Source: Phragmites australis
Lineage: Eukaryota; Streptophyta; Magnoliopsida; Poales; Poaceae
Reading direction: 5' to 3'
Assembly (NCBI RefSeq): GCF_958298935.1
Contig: NC_084934.1
Location: forward strand, 870,501 to 934,500
Length of the DNA: 64,000 nt
Part shown: positions 11,601 to 22,572 of the stretch, piece after piece
Position numbering within the stretch: the first letter of the stretch is position 1
Layout of the letters: each line of letters opens with the position of its first letter
Made by a program: the position numbers and the translations under genes
The notes under the pieces: generated by a model
Database searches by the model: none
Told to the model about the DNA's origin: nothing
What the model saw: the letters and a program-made list of their open reading frames with translations, nothing else

Positions 11601-13194
11601 ACCAGGGTAGAGGACCTACAATGATAACAAATGGTGAAGTCAAGAAAGAAATCAAGGTATCTATGCCTAACTGGAGGACTTACCGTGTGGTCAGACTAGT
11701 GAGCACAATTCTTGTCCTCAAGAAGCCACTGAGTTGACTGAGTGAGGAGGTCATATCTGCCATCGAGCCACGGGCGATCAGTGTCCCACAGGCTCATTTG
11801 GGTGTTTCCGCGGAAGCTGAATCCTCCTCTGGTCTCTTCTCCCCTTGCGTGGAGGCATGGTGGGCAGTGATTTGGTCCTCCCCGGCTGGCTCAGGGCGAG
11901 GCAGGTCACTCCCTTATGGGCCGACACCACTCGTAGGGTCTCCTCCCGGGATCAGCAATCGACTGTGAGTAGTCCGATCACCCTCGGCTGGTTCAGGGTG
12001 AGGCTGGTCTCTCCTCTACTGACCGGCACTGCTCGTAAGACCTTCGCCCGTTGTTGGTGTTTGGCTCGAAGTAGCCTGGTCATCGTTGGGCGCCCGAGTG
12101 GAGGTCGTGACTAGACGAGCAAGGATTAGATGGGACCGTGCTCTGTTAGGCGCCAGGGTGGAGGTCGCTACAAATTTCTCTTCCTAAGGTGACCTGGTCG
12201 GAGACCTCTAGGACCTCGTCGATGATCGAGCGCAGAACGTCGACCTCAGGGAGACCCTGCAATGGCAACCATGAAAATTTAACTCATGAAAAGACTCGGG
12301 TGTAGGAATTTTGGAAATTCCAAACTTAACCTTCGAAGTGATGCTCTCTCTTATGGGGTGAGATCACACAGCGGAGGTGCACCGCCCGGAGGACCATCTT
12401 TCCTCAAGGCAGTCGACATCAGGCTTTGGACCCGCGAGTCGACCATATCATCACTAAGATCTGGATAAATTAGGAGATGTAAGAGGTCGCACACCTATCT
12501 AAAGAAGTGACACCCAAAAAAATAGCAACAGGGTTACCTGTGAAGCTCTCTCGGATGACATTGTTCGACCCAAAGTACTGAAATGTCGAGTGTGCTCAAC
12601 TCTGCAGGGGGCACAACCAGCGCTTAGTGAAGTCACGAACGATGTCTGACCCCATAGCCCATCCCTCGGAGCTAGCCAACCAGATTGGATAGGGTCAGTA
12701 GCTCCGGGGTAGTAGTGGGCGAAGTCCCCTAGTTGTTCTTGACCTACGCCGAAGCGCTCGGCACTCGGAGGTTGTCCACTGCAAGGTAAATCACTCCTCC
12801 CTCCATCCCTATCGCGATTACTTGAGCCCACCTCAATGTAGGAGTCTGAGAAGCCATCGCGGAGGCAGAATCTGCAGCTTCCAATGATCAGCTCGGTCAC
12901 CGACCGACATGTGTAGAAGAACCGAAAAAGGTCGAGGCATGACTCTACCCCAACGAAGTTCTCACACAAGTGAGCGGATATGCTCAACATAAGAATGGAG
13001 TTGGGGTTGAGGTGGAGGTGACATATGTCATAGAAGGAGATGACAATGGTGAAGAACTCAGAGAAGGGCAGCATGAGGCCGACCAAGAAGAATGAGACGA
13101 ACATGACGATCTCCCTCGGGCAAGGAGCGGGCACGTTCTCTCCGGAGCGGTACTCTGTGGTTAGGCGGCGGGTGAGCAGACCAGCATCATGCAT
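8690..13194 (-). pseudogene. Antisense extra ORF of element A ('putative gypsy type transposon', Transposase_28-like)
   Basis: The N-terminal part (13194-12499, 231 codons open) has PREIVMFVSFFLVGL, then SAHLCENFVGVESCLDLFRFFY. These match the plant domain PF04195 seen in extra ORFs of Tat-type gypsy elements. The C-terminal part lies at 9032-8727 (FPNLDLVLVISKGF). The same two ends are found in order in element B (44100-47130), which confirms they are one ORF. The middle is broken by frameshifts, and by the solo LTR at 9660-11315. Its role in the element is not established. It is not a transposase in the DDE sense despite the family name. Confidence 0.78.
9660..11315. mobile_element. Solo LTR of 1.66 kb inserted in element A, target duplication CCGGG
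   Basis: Aligning element A with element B shows that the antisense ORF is continuous without this block. CCGGG lies on both sides (9655-9659 and 11316-11320). The insert starts TGTAGCGAAAATAGCC and ends CACCGTTCCTCAGA, so the final CA appears mutated. A stretch AATTCACCCCCTCTTAGG near the right end is common at copia-type LTR ends. No coding frames are present. Imperfect palindromes of the form ACACCGGATNNTCCGGTG recur through the left and central part. Confidence 0.75.
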
Positions 13195-13499
13195 CTATCG
13201 TAACTGCTACATTGCACTTGGACCTGGGGAAGGCGGGCTTGCTACCGGTGCATGCCATCAGATGATGATGAAAGATGCATCGAGGCAAGAATGGAGATAA
13301 AGATGAAGGGCTCTGAGCGCAAAAGCTTGGAGGCTAAGGCGATGAAAGGATTCGTGGGGAACTATAGGCGCTCCAATTTAAAGGGCCACCACGGTATCTC
13401 AACCGCCGTGGGGTCCGATCCGCTAGAAATTTGAAAGGCCGCATGTGGGGAACCAAAATTCTCTCGGGTCCAGCGGTAGTTAATGTTTCTCTCTCTTAT

Positions 13500-13501
<2 letters not shown>

Positions 13502-13544
<43 letters not shown>
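13502..13544. repeat. (CT)n microsatellite
   Basis: A perfect CT dinucleotide run of about 43 bp lies just upstream of the polypurine tract of element A. It reads as RE RE RE in the minus-strand frames, which is why a spurious open frame appears there. Confidence 0.95.
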
Positions 13545-13546
<2 letters not shown>

Positions 13547-13752
13547 ACATTTAACCTCCTATGAGGATGCAGTTTCATGAGTCGATCACAAAAGCGGGTT
13601 GCGTCAATGACCACTCCCTAGGGTGAACATGCGTTCACCTGGGATCCAAGTGGCGCAATCAGGCTTGACCACGATCACTAATCGCGCGGCGACCGCGGTC
13701 CACTACGGCAAACCACTCAGTTCGTCCCATCCCAATAGAGCTTGGGGGCTAG

Positions 13753-14468
13753 TATCGATGTAATAGATAAGGAGGTACCCCACGTGGTGGGCCCCACACC
13801 ATCAAATGTCAATGACAATTGATATTTTCAAGACCACGGCCTCATCGCGCGGCCAGGGTGAGGCTCATGCGACTAGTCCTCTGGTCGTAGATGGAAACCC
13901 TGCGACCAACTCGTAGGGTAGGTATTCACCTAATATATCAGGACACATTTAATGTCATCCACTCAAGTGCTTTCCTTCCTCATGCACTCTTTTTCGGTGA
14001 GCGAGGTTGTGGCAAGCGTGGTGAAGCATTGACCCATACCGTAGCATTTAATGCTATGGGATGGCCTGGCCGGTGAGCGTGACGGTGTTCGATGATAGGA
14101 TAAGACGCGTAGTATGACTAGAGTAGAGCGGGCATGCCTATCCGATGTCATGATGGGTTAGGGATAGTTGGCTTCGTTAGAGGTGGGTCTGCCACAACGT
14201 TTGGCACGATCTATTTGTATGTACTTCTTTTCCCCTGGTATATAAAGGGGAAGGCCAAACTTGTAAGGATAACGGAGAACACTATGTAACAAATTCATCT
14301 CATCCATAAGAAAATACACAGGACGTAGGGTTAGTATCCCACGGGAGGCCTGAATCTAGATAAAGTCTTCTGTTCTTAAGTTCGTTCGATACACACTCAC
14401 AAGAAATATAGATCAACACGTCTGTCATTTGATACACTCCGGATTCATTATCAGGGATTATCCCAACA
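13753..14468 (+). mobile_element. 3' LTR of element A
   Basis: It starts TATCGATGTAATAG (TG mutated to TA) right after the polypurine tract and ends CAGGGATTATCCCAACA. The element B LTR in reverse complement starts TGTTGATGTAAAGAAT and ends CAGGGATTAACCCTCGACA, so both ends correspond. A TATA box (GGTATATAAAGGGG) lies at about 14238-14252. Length is 716 bp, against 749 and 769 bp in element B. Confidence 0.83.
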
Positions 14469-17285
14469 ATTGATTTACCACTAAAGTTTTGTTTTACCTG
14501 GGTTTCTGTGCACCCCTTTGGCCTAAGGTAGCTCTGCCCCACTGAACCCTTAGATTATCTTGGAGATTAACAATCATATAGATAAAATTTTCCATCAAGT
14601 GTGTGTGTCTACTGTTATCTCTTGCCATCAAGGAGTAGCTATCATACAATAATCATTGTGTCTTCATCGATCTATCGTACGTGCTCGTGCATGTCTAGAA
14701 TCAAGAAGGCTTGGCTAACCTTTTTTACCTCATTAAAAAGGGGGCGTTCAATTCCAACGGTAGTTGTCTAGTAGCACTGGCAAGGACCCCATGCCGACAC
14801 TTTGTCCCTGAATTTTGCAGACAAAATGGTGTCGATCTAGTCGATCCAAACAAACTCAATCATGATGTTTTGTAGACTGTCCTTAATGGAATCGTGCATG
14901 TTGGCCACTTATCTCGATCGATCCCTTTTTAATCCACAATCTTTATATGCTCCTCATTGTAGCCAAGCTCGACCGCAGAATTCTCCAACGTTTTCTCCTC
15001 GAACATTGTATGTATTTGTTTACAAAATATTTTAAGCATCTGAATATAGTTCTATTACAATTTTCTTATAAATACTTTCATAATATCCAGTTGTTTTGAA
15101 TGTCTACATGTATATAAGTATGGCAGGGAAAAAACATGGTCAGAGTCTTGCATTACAGACTTTGAAGTTAGAAACATGGTCAGAGTCTTGCATTTAGTGA
15201 CGGATGGAGCAAGTTAATATTAATAGAGGAGAATTAAAGTTCTCCAAATATATACAACCTTTTAGTTTTTGTCTGTGCTAGTTATAAAGATGCCAAATCT
15301 AGGTAGAGGAATTATAGGACGCTAAAGGAGTATCGCATCCTTAGAACATGTGCCGACGTGCGTTCAATTTCCCTTGTCTCTCCACGGTATAAAATCTTTC
15401 ATAGGTTGAAAAGAGTTGGAACAAGATACACTAGCCGACTTTTCTCTTCGGCATCGTCCATCGCCGAATGCAATTCTTACACTAACAATCGGAAAGGGGA
15501 GCAGCAAACACCGGCAAACAAGCATCTTCTTCAGAAAAATGTAGAGGCTAGGATATGATTTTTTTCATTATTATAAAAACAGTGGCGCTAAAAGATTTCA
15601 TTTTAACGGGTCCTCGAAATGATTTGTTTGTGCTGAACATGAGCAGTGATTCGTTGATCGACTGTTTTCTCGCTGCTGGTGGCTGTCTCTTCTCTCTTAA
15701 CTGCATGGCAGGAATGCAAGTACAGTAGTACAATACATAAGCAGTAACGTGTGACTTAACCAAATTTGGACCCATCCCAGGACCTGCCTCCTGCCAATCA
15801 TTGGCCATCATTTCTAAAGTAGGTACACGGTCACATGCAGTGCAGTGTTCATGATCCAAATGAGCACATCATCAAAATTGCTGCGGTTGAAACAAACTTG
15901 AGGTAAAGGTTGCTCTAAATCCAATACAATCTGTAATATTTTTAGGGACATAGGGTAAAAATAAGCACATTGCCTTATCCGATCATGAAAAAAAACTGAT
16001 GACTACAAAATCTTACCTGAATGCCTAAACAAACCTTTTAAAAAACAAATTTAGTAACATGATGGTACAGTATGGATAAATTCGTTAGACTGCCGCAACA
16101 GAAATCATGAGCGGTTGCTAATGACTAGGAAGGTTGACAGGCTACAATGCTCCTGTAGAGGCCTCGGCTACTTATTTTGTCTGATAAAGGAAATTTTTAT
16201 TAACTCTTATCTCTACATCAAGATATACAATACGAGAGTTCACTCTCCATCTCTGAATAGCTAAGATACACACAATCTAAAAAATAAAGAAAAATGGAAG
16301 AGAGTGCTCTGTGAGACTGTGATGCAACTTCTTGGAGTATTTGATCAAGGGATGAGTGATTGATGTAACAATTAGCAAATACGGTTTGCTATTTTTGTCC
16401 ACATTCTGAAGAAGAGTCCAAGAACTTTGGCCCACAGTCTGATCTGGAACTACACCTTCCTGGCCCCCGTATGCTCCAAGCAGCCAACGGGCCCCTGATG
16501 TCTGCCACTTCATCCTGATGCTGCCTGATATCTCCCATTTGTCCACTAAAAGGAAAAAAAGACGTGTTCAAGAAAGAAAAAGTTATCTCCCATTTGTGGT
16601 AGTAGTACAAAGAAAGTATTGTACTACTAGTGACGTGATGGTATGCTCTTAACAAAAGTAGTACACCATTTCTTGCACCATATGTGATTACTTTTCCATA
16701 CATCCAGATAAGTTGATAACCTCAACTATTGTTAATGCCTAAACGTCTTGTTAGTGCTCTACTTGTGGTGTTGGACAGGATAGTTGTTAGGTATTAGATT
16801 AGATGCTAAGATTAGAACCTATACCCCACTCTTGTTAATTTGAATTAATGCACTAAAAACTTAAATTTCTAGTCCATGATGATGATTACTTGTACAGGCA
16901 AACGAGCTAAAGAGGGTCATCAAAGGGTACAATAAGGACCGCCTCTTTCTTTAAAATGTAGGACCTATATTCATGGTCTTTATTGGAGGCAGGTACGAAT
17001 GCATGCTCGCGCGAGCGCACACGCTCGAACGCGGGCCGGCTCGAGCGCTCACGCCTTGTGTGTGCCGTCCTGGCCAACCGAGCCAGCGCTCGGATGCAGA
17101 TGCATAAGGATCACCTCTTTGCACCCGGATTGCTGTCATATATTTTTGCTGTTCCAATCCCATATGTGCTCCATGTGTGGAGCATTAGTGTGAGAGCATA
17201 TCAAATGGTTCTCTTTGGGAACACAATTTGACTGGTGGAGAGGTACTGTTTCAAGTAAAATTTAATTATGCAGATGAAGTAGTGT
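14469..17285. other. Unassigned intergenic sequence
   Basis: No gene is supported. A short direct duplication AAACATGGTCAGAGTCTTGC occurs at about 15132 and 15172. On the minus strand around 16240-16170 the motif AGAGTTAATAAAAATTTCC resembles the 3' end of the retroposon-like block at 53.7-54.3 kb. Around 17000-17060 there is a GC-rich stretch with GAGCGC-type repeats. The remainder shows no pattern I recognise. Confidence 0.4.
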
Positions 17286-17778
17286 TTACGCGCTCAACAC
17301 GTAGCTGTAGTAGTGAGGCGGTAAGTGAGATTTCCATGCAAGCACATCGAATTTTCCTCGAGGTCTAGCATGTCCAAACATGACCTCTACCGCCGTAATC
17401 CTGGGAGCTTCAGCTCCAGCTTCACCACGAGAAGGTGCAGAACCCAACTGATAGACTGATAGTCATCAAGAATTACAATATATTCAGATACTCTGGGGAT
17501 GCGTACGGTCGAATTTACCTCCCATGGATCAACCTGATGTGCACTGCTCATGTAGTGGTTCCTCTGCTTGAATTCACTGAAGATGTTTGCGGCTAGGAAG
17601 CACCCATTCATCACTGTCGCCATGGAGATCGACGCCAGCTTCAGGTGCTCCGCCACGTCCATGGTTCCGAACGTCACCACCTTGAACAAGTACCAGTAGG
17701 CTTCTCGAGGGAAGAACTGCAACCTCAGGGGCGGTGTTATTCCGAATATGGCAATCTTGTCTGATGGACTAGTGACTG
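17286..17778 (-). pseudogene. NB-ARC-like family fragment (C-terminal third)
   Basis: Minus-strand frames give VTSPSDKIAIFG, which matches RNBS-B of the complete paralogues (VTSRSDKIASYG). They continue with LRLQFFPREAYWYLFKVVTFG, LASISMATVMNGCFLAANIFSE and a final PRGKFDVLAWKSH before TAA at 17286-17288. A frameshift near 17395 separates the last block. The frame most resembles the gene at 26705-28168. Everything N-terminal to RNBS-B is missing at this point, where a Stowaway-like MITE begins. It is a dead copy. Confidence 0.85.
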
Positions 17779-18072
17779 ACGTTTTGGACAAGAAAACATG
17801 ACGTTTTGGATTAACTTTTTTTTTACTTCAATAAAAAAACATGATGTTTTGGATAAGATTGAGGTCAAACTTTTGAAACTTTTATTATCAATAGTTTTAC
17901 AATATTTAGTTTGGAAACATGAAAAACTTATGATTTATCTTGAAAAATACTTTCAATGTCATAATTTATTAGATTTTATAATATATTCTAATAGAAAATT
18001 ATAATCAAATATATGTTTTTTTGAGATCATGCTATTATCCAAAATGTCAAGTACTTGTGACTGGAGAGAGTA
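17779..18072. mobile_element. Stowaway-like MITE inserted in the NB-ARC pseudogene
   Basis: The right end in reverse complement reads TACTCTCTCCAGTCACAAG, then TACTTGACATTTTGGATAA. This is close to the common grass Stowaway terminus (CTCCCTCCGT...TTTTGGA). The left end carries GACGTTTTGGACAAG and a second GACGTTTTGGATTAAC in inverted relation, and the centre is AT-rich with no coding frame. The left terminus is worn, so that boundary is approximate. Confidence 0.55.
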
Positions 18073-19021
18073 AATGAAGAGTCTTCCAGAAGCTCCACGG
18101 TGACCCAGATGAAACGTACTTAAAAAAAAAGAAATCCTTAAAAATCTCACAAAAAACATTCATATCTTATTTGATATATTCCAACTGTACGTGGAAGATC
18201 TAGAGCTCATATTTGTGACATGTAGACATGCGAGTCATGGAAATAAGTATCGGCAAGGAATTCTATTCAGATGTGAATTCGAGAGATGAGAAATATAAGA
18301 AAGCTAGTTACTCTAAATATGGAATAATAAAGTTAAAATATGGAAGCAATAGATATGTAGAGTCCAAATATGGAAGCTTGATTTAATTAGTGTCCGATCA
18401 CAAATAAGTGTCCGAGTGGAGCACGTCTATTGTCTGGTATCGCTCGTACAGAGTTTGGATATAGGCGTATCTGCAGATTAAGTTCATACACCTACTGATT
18501 AATAAAGCTTAAGCTCCTTGATTTTTTTTTTAAAGAAAGGAGTCTTGATACGATCAAAGTAAAGCTTACGTCAATTCAAATATATTATGGAACACGTGTG
18601 CATCATATCTTATTGCTTGAGGCCTGTGAAAGCTATTCTCGAACAAGCAATGCGTGACAGACACGCAAGATTAGGAAATAGGAATGGAGCAGGACATGCA
18701 AGAGTAGGAATCTTTGTTACAACCACAGCTATTCTCTTATATTTATAAGAAGATCTACTTACATAAGCGATACTAAAATTTTAGTTAAAGTCCTACTCTA
18801 ACTTCACAATATAACGCTAATACAATAGCTATCCTTTTATACATATCGTTATGATGTCATGGTCTAACTCCACCATGTACCCTTATACTCTAACTCTACC
18901 ATGTACCCCTAATAACACGTTGCTATGCTATTATAGTTACAACAACAGTTATCCTCTTATATTTATAAGGAGATCTAGTTACAAGAGTCCTACTAGGATT
19001 TCATCTGAAGTCCTACTCAAA
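18073..19021. other. Intergenic; contains an imperfect direct repeat
   Basis: No gene is seen. The first 45 bp may be a remnant of the NB-ARC pseudogene. Two related blocks occur at about 18718-18833 and 18935-19020. Each carries CTCTTATATTTATAAGNAGATCTA followed by AGTCCTACTC; the second is continued on the far side of the CACTA element (20358 onward, CTCCACTATATAACGCTGATACAA). Confidence 0.5.
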
Positions 19022-19803
19022 CACTACATAAAAAAGGGACATAGGTGACGGGTGATAACCTCATGGGTGATGGGTTCCGCATCTGTCACTCCGAACGCGT
19101 CACTAATGAGTTATTATGGGTGACGGGTATAGACCCGTCATTAATATGATCATAGGTGACATGTCATAATTTGACCCATCACCAATAAATATCATAGATG
19201 ACGGGTTGTAACAGTGACCCGTCATCTATAACTGAACATAAGTGACGGATCGTAACAGTAATCCGTCACTTATGACTGATGCATGTGTTTTGCGTTTTTT
19301 AGACACGAAAAAAGTTTTAAAAAAAAATTTCACCCGAGAGCCACCTAATACAGGGCCATCGCATATGTCCAATCTATATTATTTTCAAACATATTTCGGT
19401 CTTTGCATTTTGTGGGACTCAAACCCGTGCCAAGGGCCTTGCACGCAACTCCCTTACCATCTTAGTTATCACGTGCTTGTGATAGGAACCGGTTATGTTA
19501 TCCTTTTACTTTCGTTGTCAAAGGTTATATGTGATGGGTTATAACTATGACCGTCACTTATGCAAGTTATAGGTGTCCCGAAATGTTGATCCTGAGTGCT
19601 TTTAGTAAAAAGTGTATAACTTTTGCAAACAGATTTCGATTTCAACGTTTTTTTTTTACTCTACAGACGTCTACAGAAAAAGTTACATCCGTTTCTCCCT
19701 GACTTTGTCGGGTTCGAAGAATTTTTTGAGACTAAAAACAGCTTGGAATTGGTTGCATATTATATATTACACCACTGATGAATAGAGAAAAATAACATAG
19801 AAT

Positions 19804-19845
<42 letters not shown>

Positions 19846-20357
19846 GAGTATATATTTGTACTACTATACATATATATACACACACATAACATAAACTAGG
19901 AGTACATGTACTTTTGCACCACATGAAATAACCAAATCTTTGGTGTTGCTTTTTCCAATAAACGTCTATCGATCATGTACATCTATAAAAATAATCATAA
20001 ATATTGTATATACATATCTACATAAACCTAAGTATATAAATAACTAGGGTATATATGCACATAATATATTAAATGATAGCTCTATGTATTGATCAAGTCA
20101 TTGGTGACGGATCACAACTTAACCCGTCACTAATGACTAGCTAAGATGACCCTCACTGATGAGTTAGTCATTAGTGATGGGTCCAGTTGTGACCCGTCAC
20201 CAATTACTAGTTAGGATGGCCTGTCACTTATGAGTCGTAATAGGTGACGGATCACAACTATGACCCGTCACCTATGACTGATCTAGAATGACCCGTCACT
20301 TATAATAAACCATGAGTGACTCATTTCATGTCTATTTTATCTATTTTTCACGTAGTG
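19022..20357. mobile_element. Non-autonomous CACTA (En/Spm-type) DNA transposon
   Basis: The left end is CACTACATAAAAAAGGGACA and the right end is CTATTTTTCACGTAGTG, giving CACTA terminal inverted repeats. Both subterminal regions (19040-19280 and 20100-20310) are packed with TGACGGGT and ACCCGTCA copies in both orientations, the usual arrangement of transposase-binding subterminal repeats. The 1.34 kb length and lack of a transposase frame make it non-autonomous. The flanks AAA and TAA fit a 3-bp target duplication with one change; the related empty site at about 18790 reads CTCTAACTTCAC. It contains a CA/TA microsatellite. Confidence 0.88.
19806..19845. repeat. (CA)n(TA)n microsatellite inside the CACTA element
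   Basis: A run of CA repeats passes directly into a run of TA repeats, with further CA/TA-rich sequence to about 19890. It lies in the central, non-repetitive part of the CACTA element. Confidence 0.9.
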
Positions 20358-20639
20358 TAACTCCACTATATAACGCTGATACAACTCTAAGTCTTATTCA
20401 TAACCCACTCCGTATAATTATTCGACGCATATCCAATACTCACCATGCATGTTCAATCTTTTTTCTAATAAAAATACAATTTTTAGGCTCTGTACCAATA
20501 AGACGTCAAGAATGTACATAACTATTTTGTAAAAATGCATGTTCAATCAAGTTACGAGTACTCACCTCATATAACCGTGGTACTCATGTTGATTGTGGGT
20601 AGCTTAATTGGTATACAACAGTACACAAGCATACTAGAT

Positions 20640-22275
20640 TGTGCGGGATCATTTTAGAGGTGCTTTGAGATGTATCTTGCGAACCTATCTATTCAATATG
20701 AAAATCAAAGTTTTGTAAGTTTTTCTCCGTGTTCTTTGTGCTTGTTGTTTCGTGTTGATTTTCAGTAGACCTTTTGATCGTCGCAATTTATACTGGTTTG
20801 ATCCAATCAAAATCATTATAAGCATCAAAGTAACTTTCTGGAAAGTTTGATTTCACAAATTTTCATAATTCTTGCAATATTTAGATTTGATCTGCTTTCA
20901 TCATAGTCTGTTATAGTCTGCTTGTAAATTTTATACCTTTAGATTCAAATATTCGATTGACATGATTCTTATTAGAATAGTTTCACATGGTTGTCTATTT
21001 TCTATGGTAAAAATTTGAGGACAATCCAATGGTTGAATATTTATGTACATCATTTTTAGTGACGTGATAGCAATTTTTCCAAACTAATTTCACGATTAAA
21101 TTGAATATTTGATTAGGGTGATTTAAGATTCGAATTTAGCTTTCACAATCATTTACCTCCCTCTGATTAGGTATTTTGTGTGTAATCGAAACATCCATGT
21201 TTGTACCATTGTGGTAACTAACAGAGGTTGGGGAAGCTGAAATCTGGTTATATGAAGTCCATAGAGAAGGGATGATGTTGCGAGCTCGGCGTAGCCCAAT
21301 CTAGGGCTCCAACCAAACATATGGAGAAGAAAATCCAGAGGGGAGAAAGATATAGAATGTAATGGGGATAGGGAGGCACAAGGAGGCGGTCAATAACAGT
21401 ATCGAAATTCACCGTAGTCTGATTACCATGTAGGTACAATATGTGTTGAAAGAAATTGGGGAAGTGAGGTAGCTAGAAATTAACGTGAGCGAGAGAAAGC
21501 AAATGAAGCAATTTCTATTTATATACTGATCATGAGCTGGGGATCATGTATTTGTACTGATTAGCGTTAGCTGCATAAGATCACACAAATGTTAGGTTCT
21601 AGCTTTTGTTTAGATATTTACATGTCGACATGACTGCGAGTAAACGAAAGATGATCAGTCGGCAGTCTTCTGAATTCTCTTCTCCTTGGGAACCACACGT
21701 CGAGGTGTCAGATCAATTACGTCCAAAATATGCAATCACAGGGGATGAAGGATTACCGAAGCCAAATTTAAATTTTAATTCATTCTAATAAAATATTCAA
21801 TTAAATCTTCAAATCAGTAAGGAATAGATTGCTATCACGTCACTAAAAACGATATATAAAAAGATCTGACAGTACAATTGTTCTTAAAATTTAATTATAG
21901 AAACTAAATAATGATACAAAACTATTCCAATAAGAAACAAGTCAATCAGATTTTTAGATCAAAAGTTATAAATTTCGCAAACAGACTATGACAGATAGTG
22001 ACGAAAATAGATTAAGTACTAAATTTAACCCATCAAACTTTTCAGAACTTTACTTGACCTCTAAGATAATTTTCGATGGATCAAATCAAGACAAATTACA
22101 GTGATTAAAAGATCCAAAAAAAATCAACATAGAATAACAAAACTTACAAAAAGTGCGGAATAAGAACGAAATTACCAATTATCAACTTACAAATTTTGAT
22201 CTTCATTACATGGATGAGTTCACAAGATACATCTTCAAAACATTCTTAAAAGATTTCCATAAAATCGTAACCCTA
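20640..22275. repeat. Large inverted repeat pair, arms ~550 bp, spacer ~370 bp
   Basis: Arm 1 (about 20640-21223) and the reverse complement of arm 2 (about 22275-21590) align through much of their length. Shared blocks in order include GATGTATCTTG, TTTTGTAAGTT, TGTTGATTTT, TTTGATCCA, CATAGTCTGTT, ATTCTTATTNGAATAGTTT and TTTTTAGTGACGTGATAGCAA. Both arms end towards the centre in CTAACA (21223; TGTTAG at 21590 on the plus strand). They look like two diverged LTR-type sequences in head-to-head arrangement. The reverse complement of arm 2 has a TATA-like CTATAAAAAGG (about 22370) just outside it, which suggests LTR U3/R/U5 structure. No coding frame is credible inside. Confidence 0.68.
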
Positions 22276-22572
22276 ATAAGTTTCTCCTTTTTCCTGAAGA
22301 GAAAACTCTCAAAAACTCTGTTCTCCAGGTTCTGTTGTGTTACACAGCCGAACCGATCGATCAAACCTTTTTATAGTCAGCGATAGACCACGGATTTCCA
22401 ATGCAAAATCGGCCTCCACGGCCTGACTCCACATCCGATTGGGCTTCCTCACCCGAAATATCAACCAGCCAACCTGCTCAAACAGAACTGCATTTCCACC
22501 TGGATTGCACTGCATCTCGGCAACCGAACGTGAGAACACCATGGATGTCTCCCTGAGCCAAGCATTTTTTTT

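Larger units (their letters stand above)
7310..14468 (+). mobile_element. Ty3/gypsy retrotransposon A (Tat-type), 5'-truncated
   Basis: Reading on the plus strand, the order is end of integrase/pol (7317-8012), an extra ORF in antisense (13194 down to about 8690), a polypurine tract (about 13737-13752, GCTTGGGGGCTAG) and a 3' LTR (13753-14468). This pol, antisense ORF, PPT, LTR order is that of the Tat lineage of grass elements (RIRE2, Grande and Retand type). Everything upstream of integrase is missing. The left edge near 7310 follows about 100 bp of AT-rich sequence. It belongs to the same family as element B at 42867-53654. A solo LTR of another family sits inside it at 9660-11315. Confidence 0.85.

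Noticed and set aside
12499..13194. 231-codon open frame as a possible host gene
   Set aside because: It carries the PF04195-type signature and lies between pol and the 3' LTR of element A, with a counterpart in element B. It is transposon sequence.
19040..20310. Repeated TGACGGGT words as a CRISPR-like or satellite array
   Set aside because: Spacing is irregular, both orientations occur, and they lie just inside CACTA termini. They are transposon subterminal repeats.
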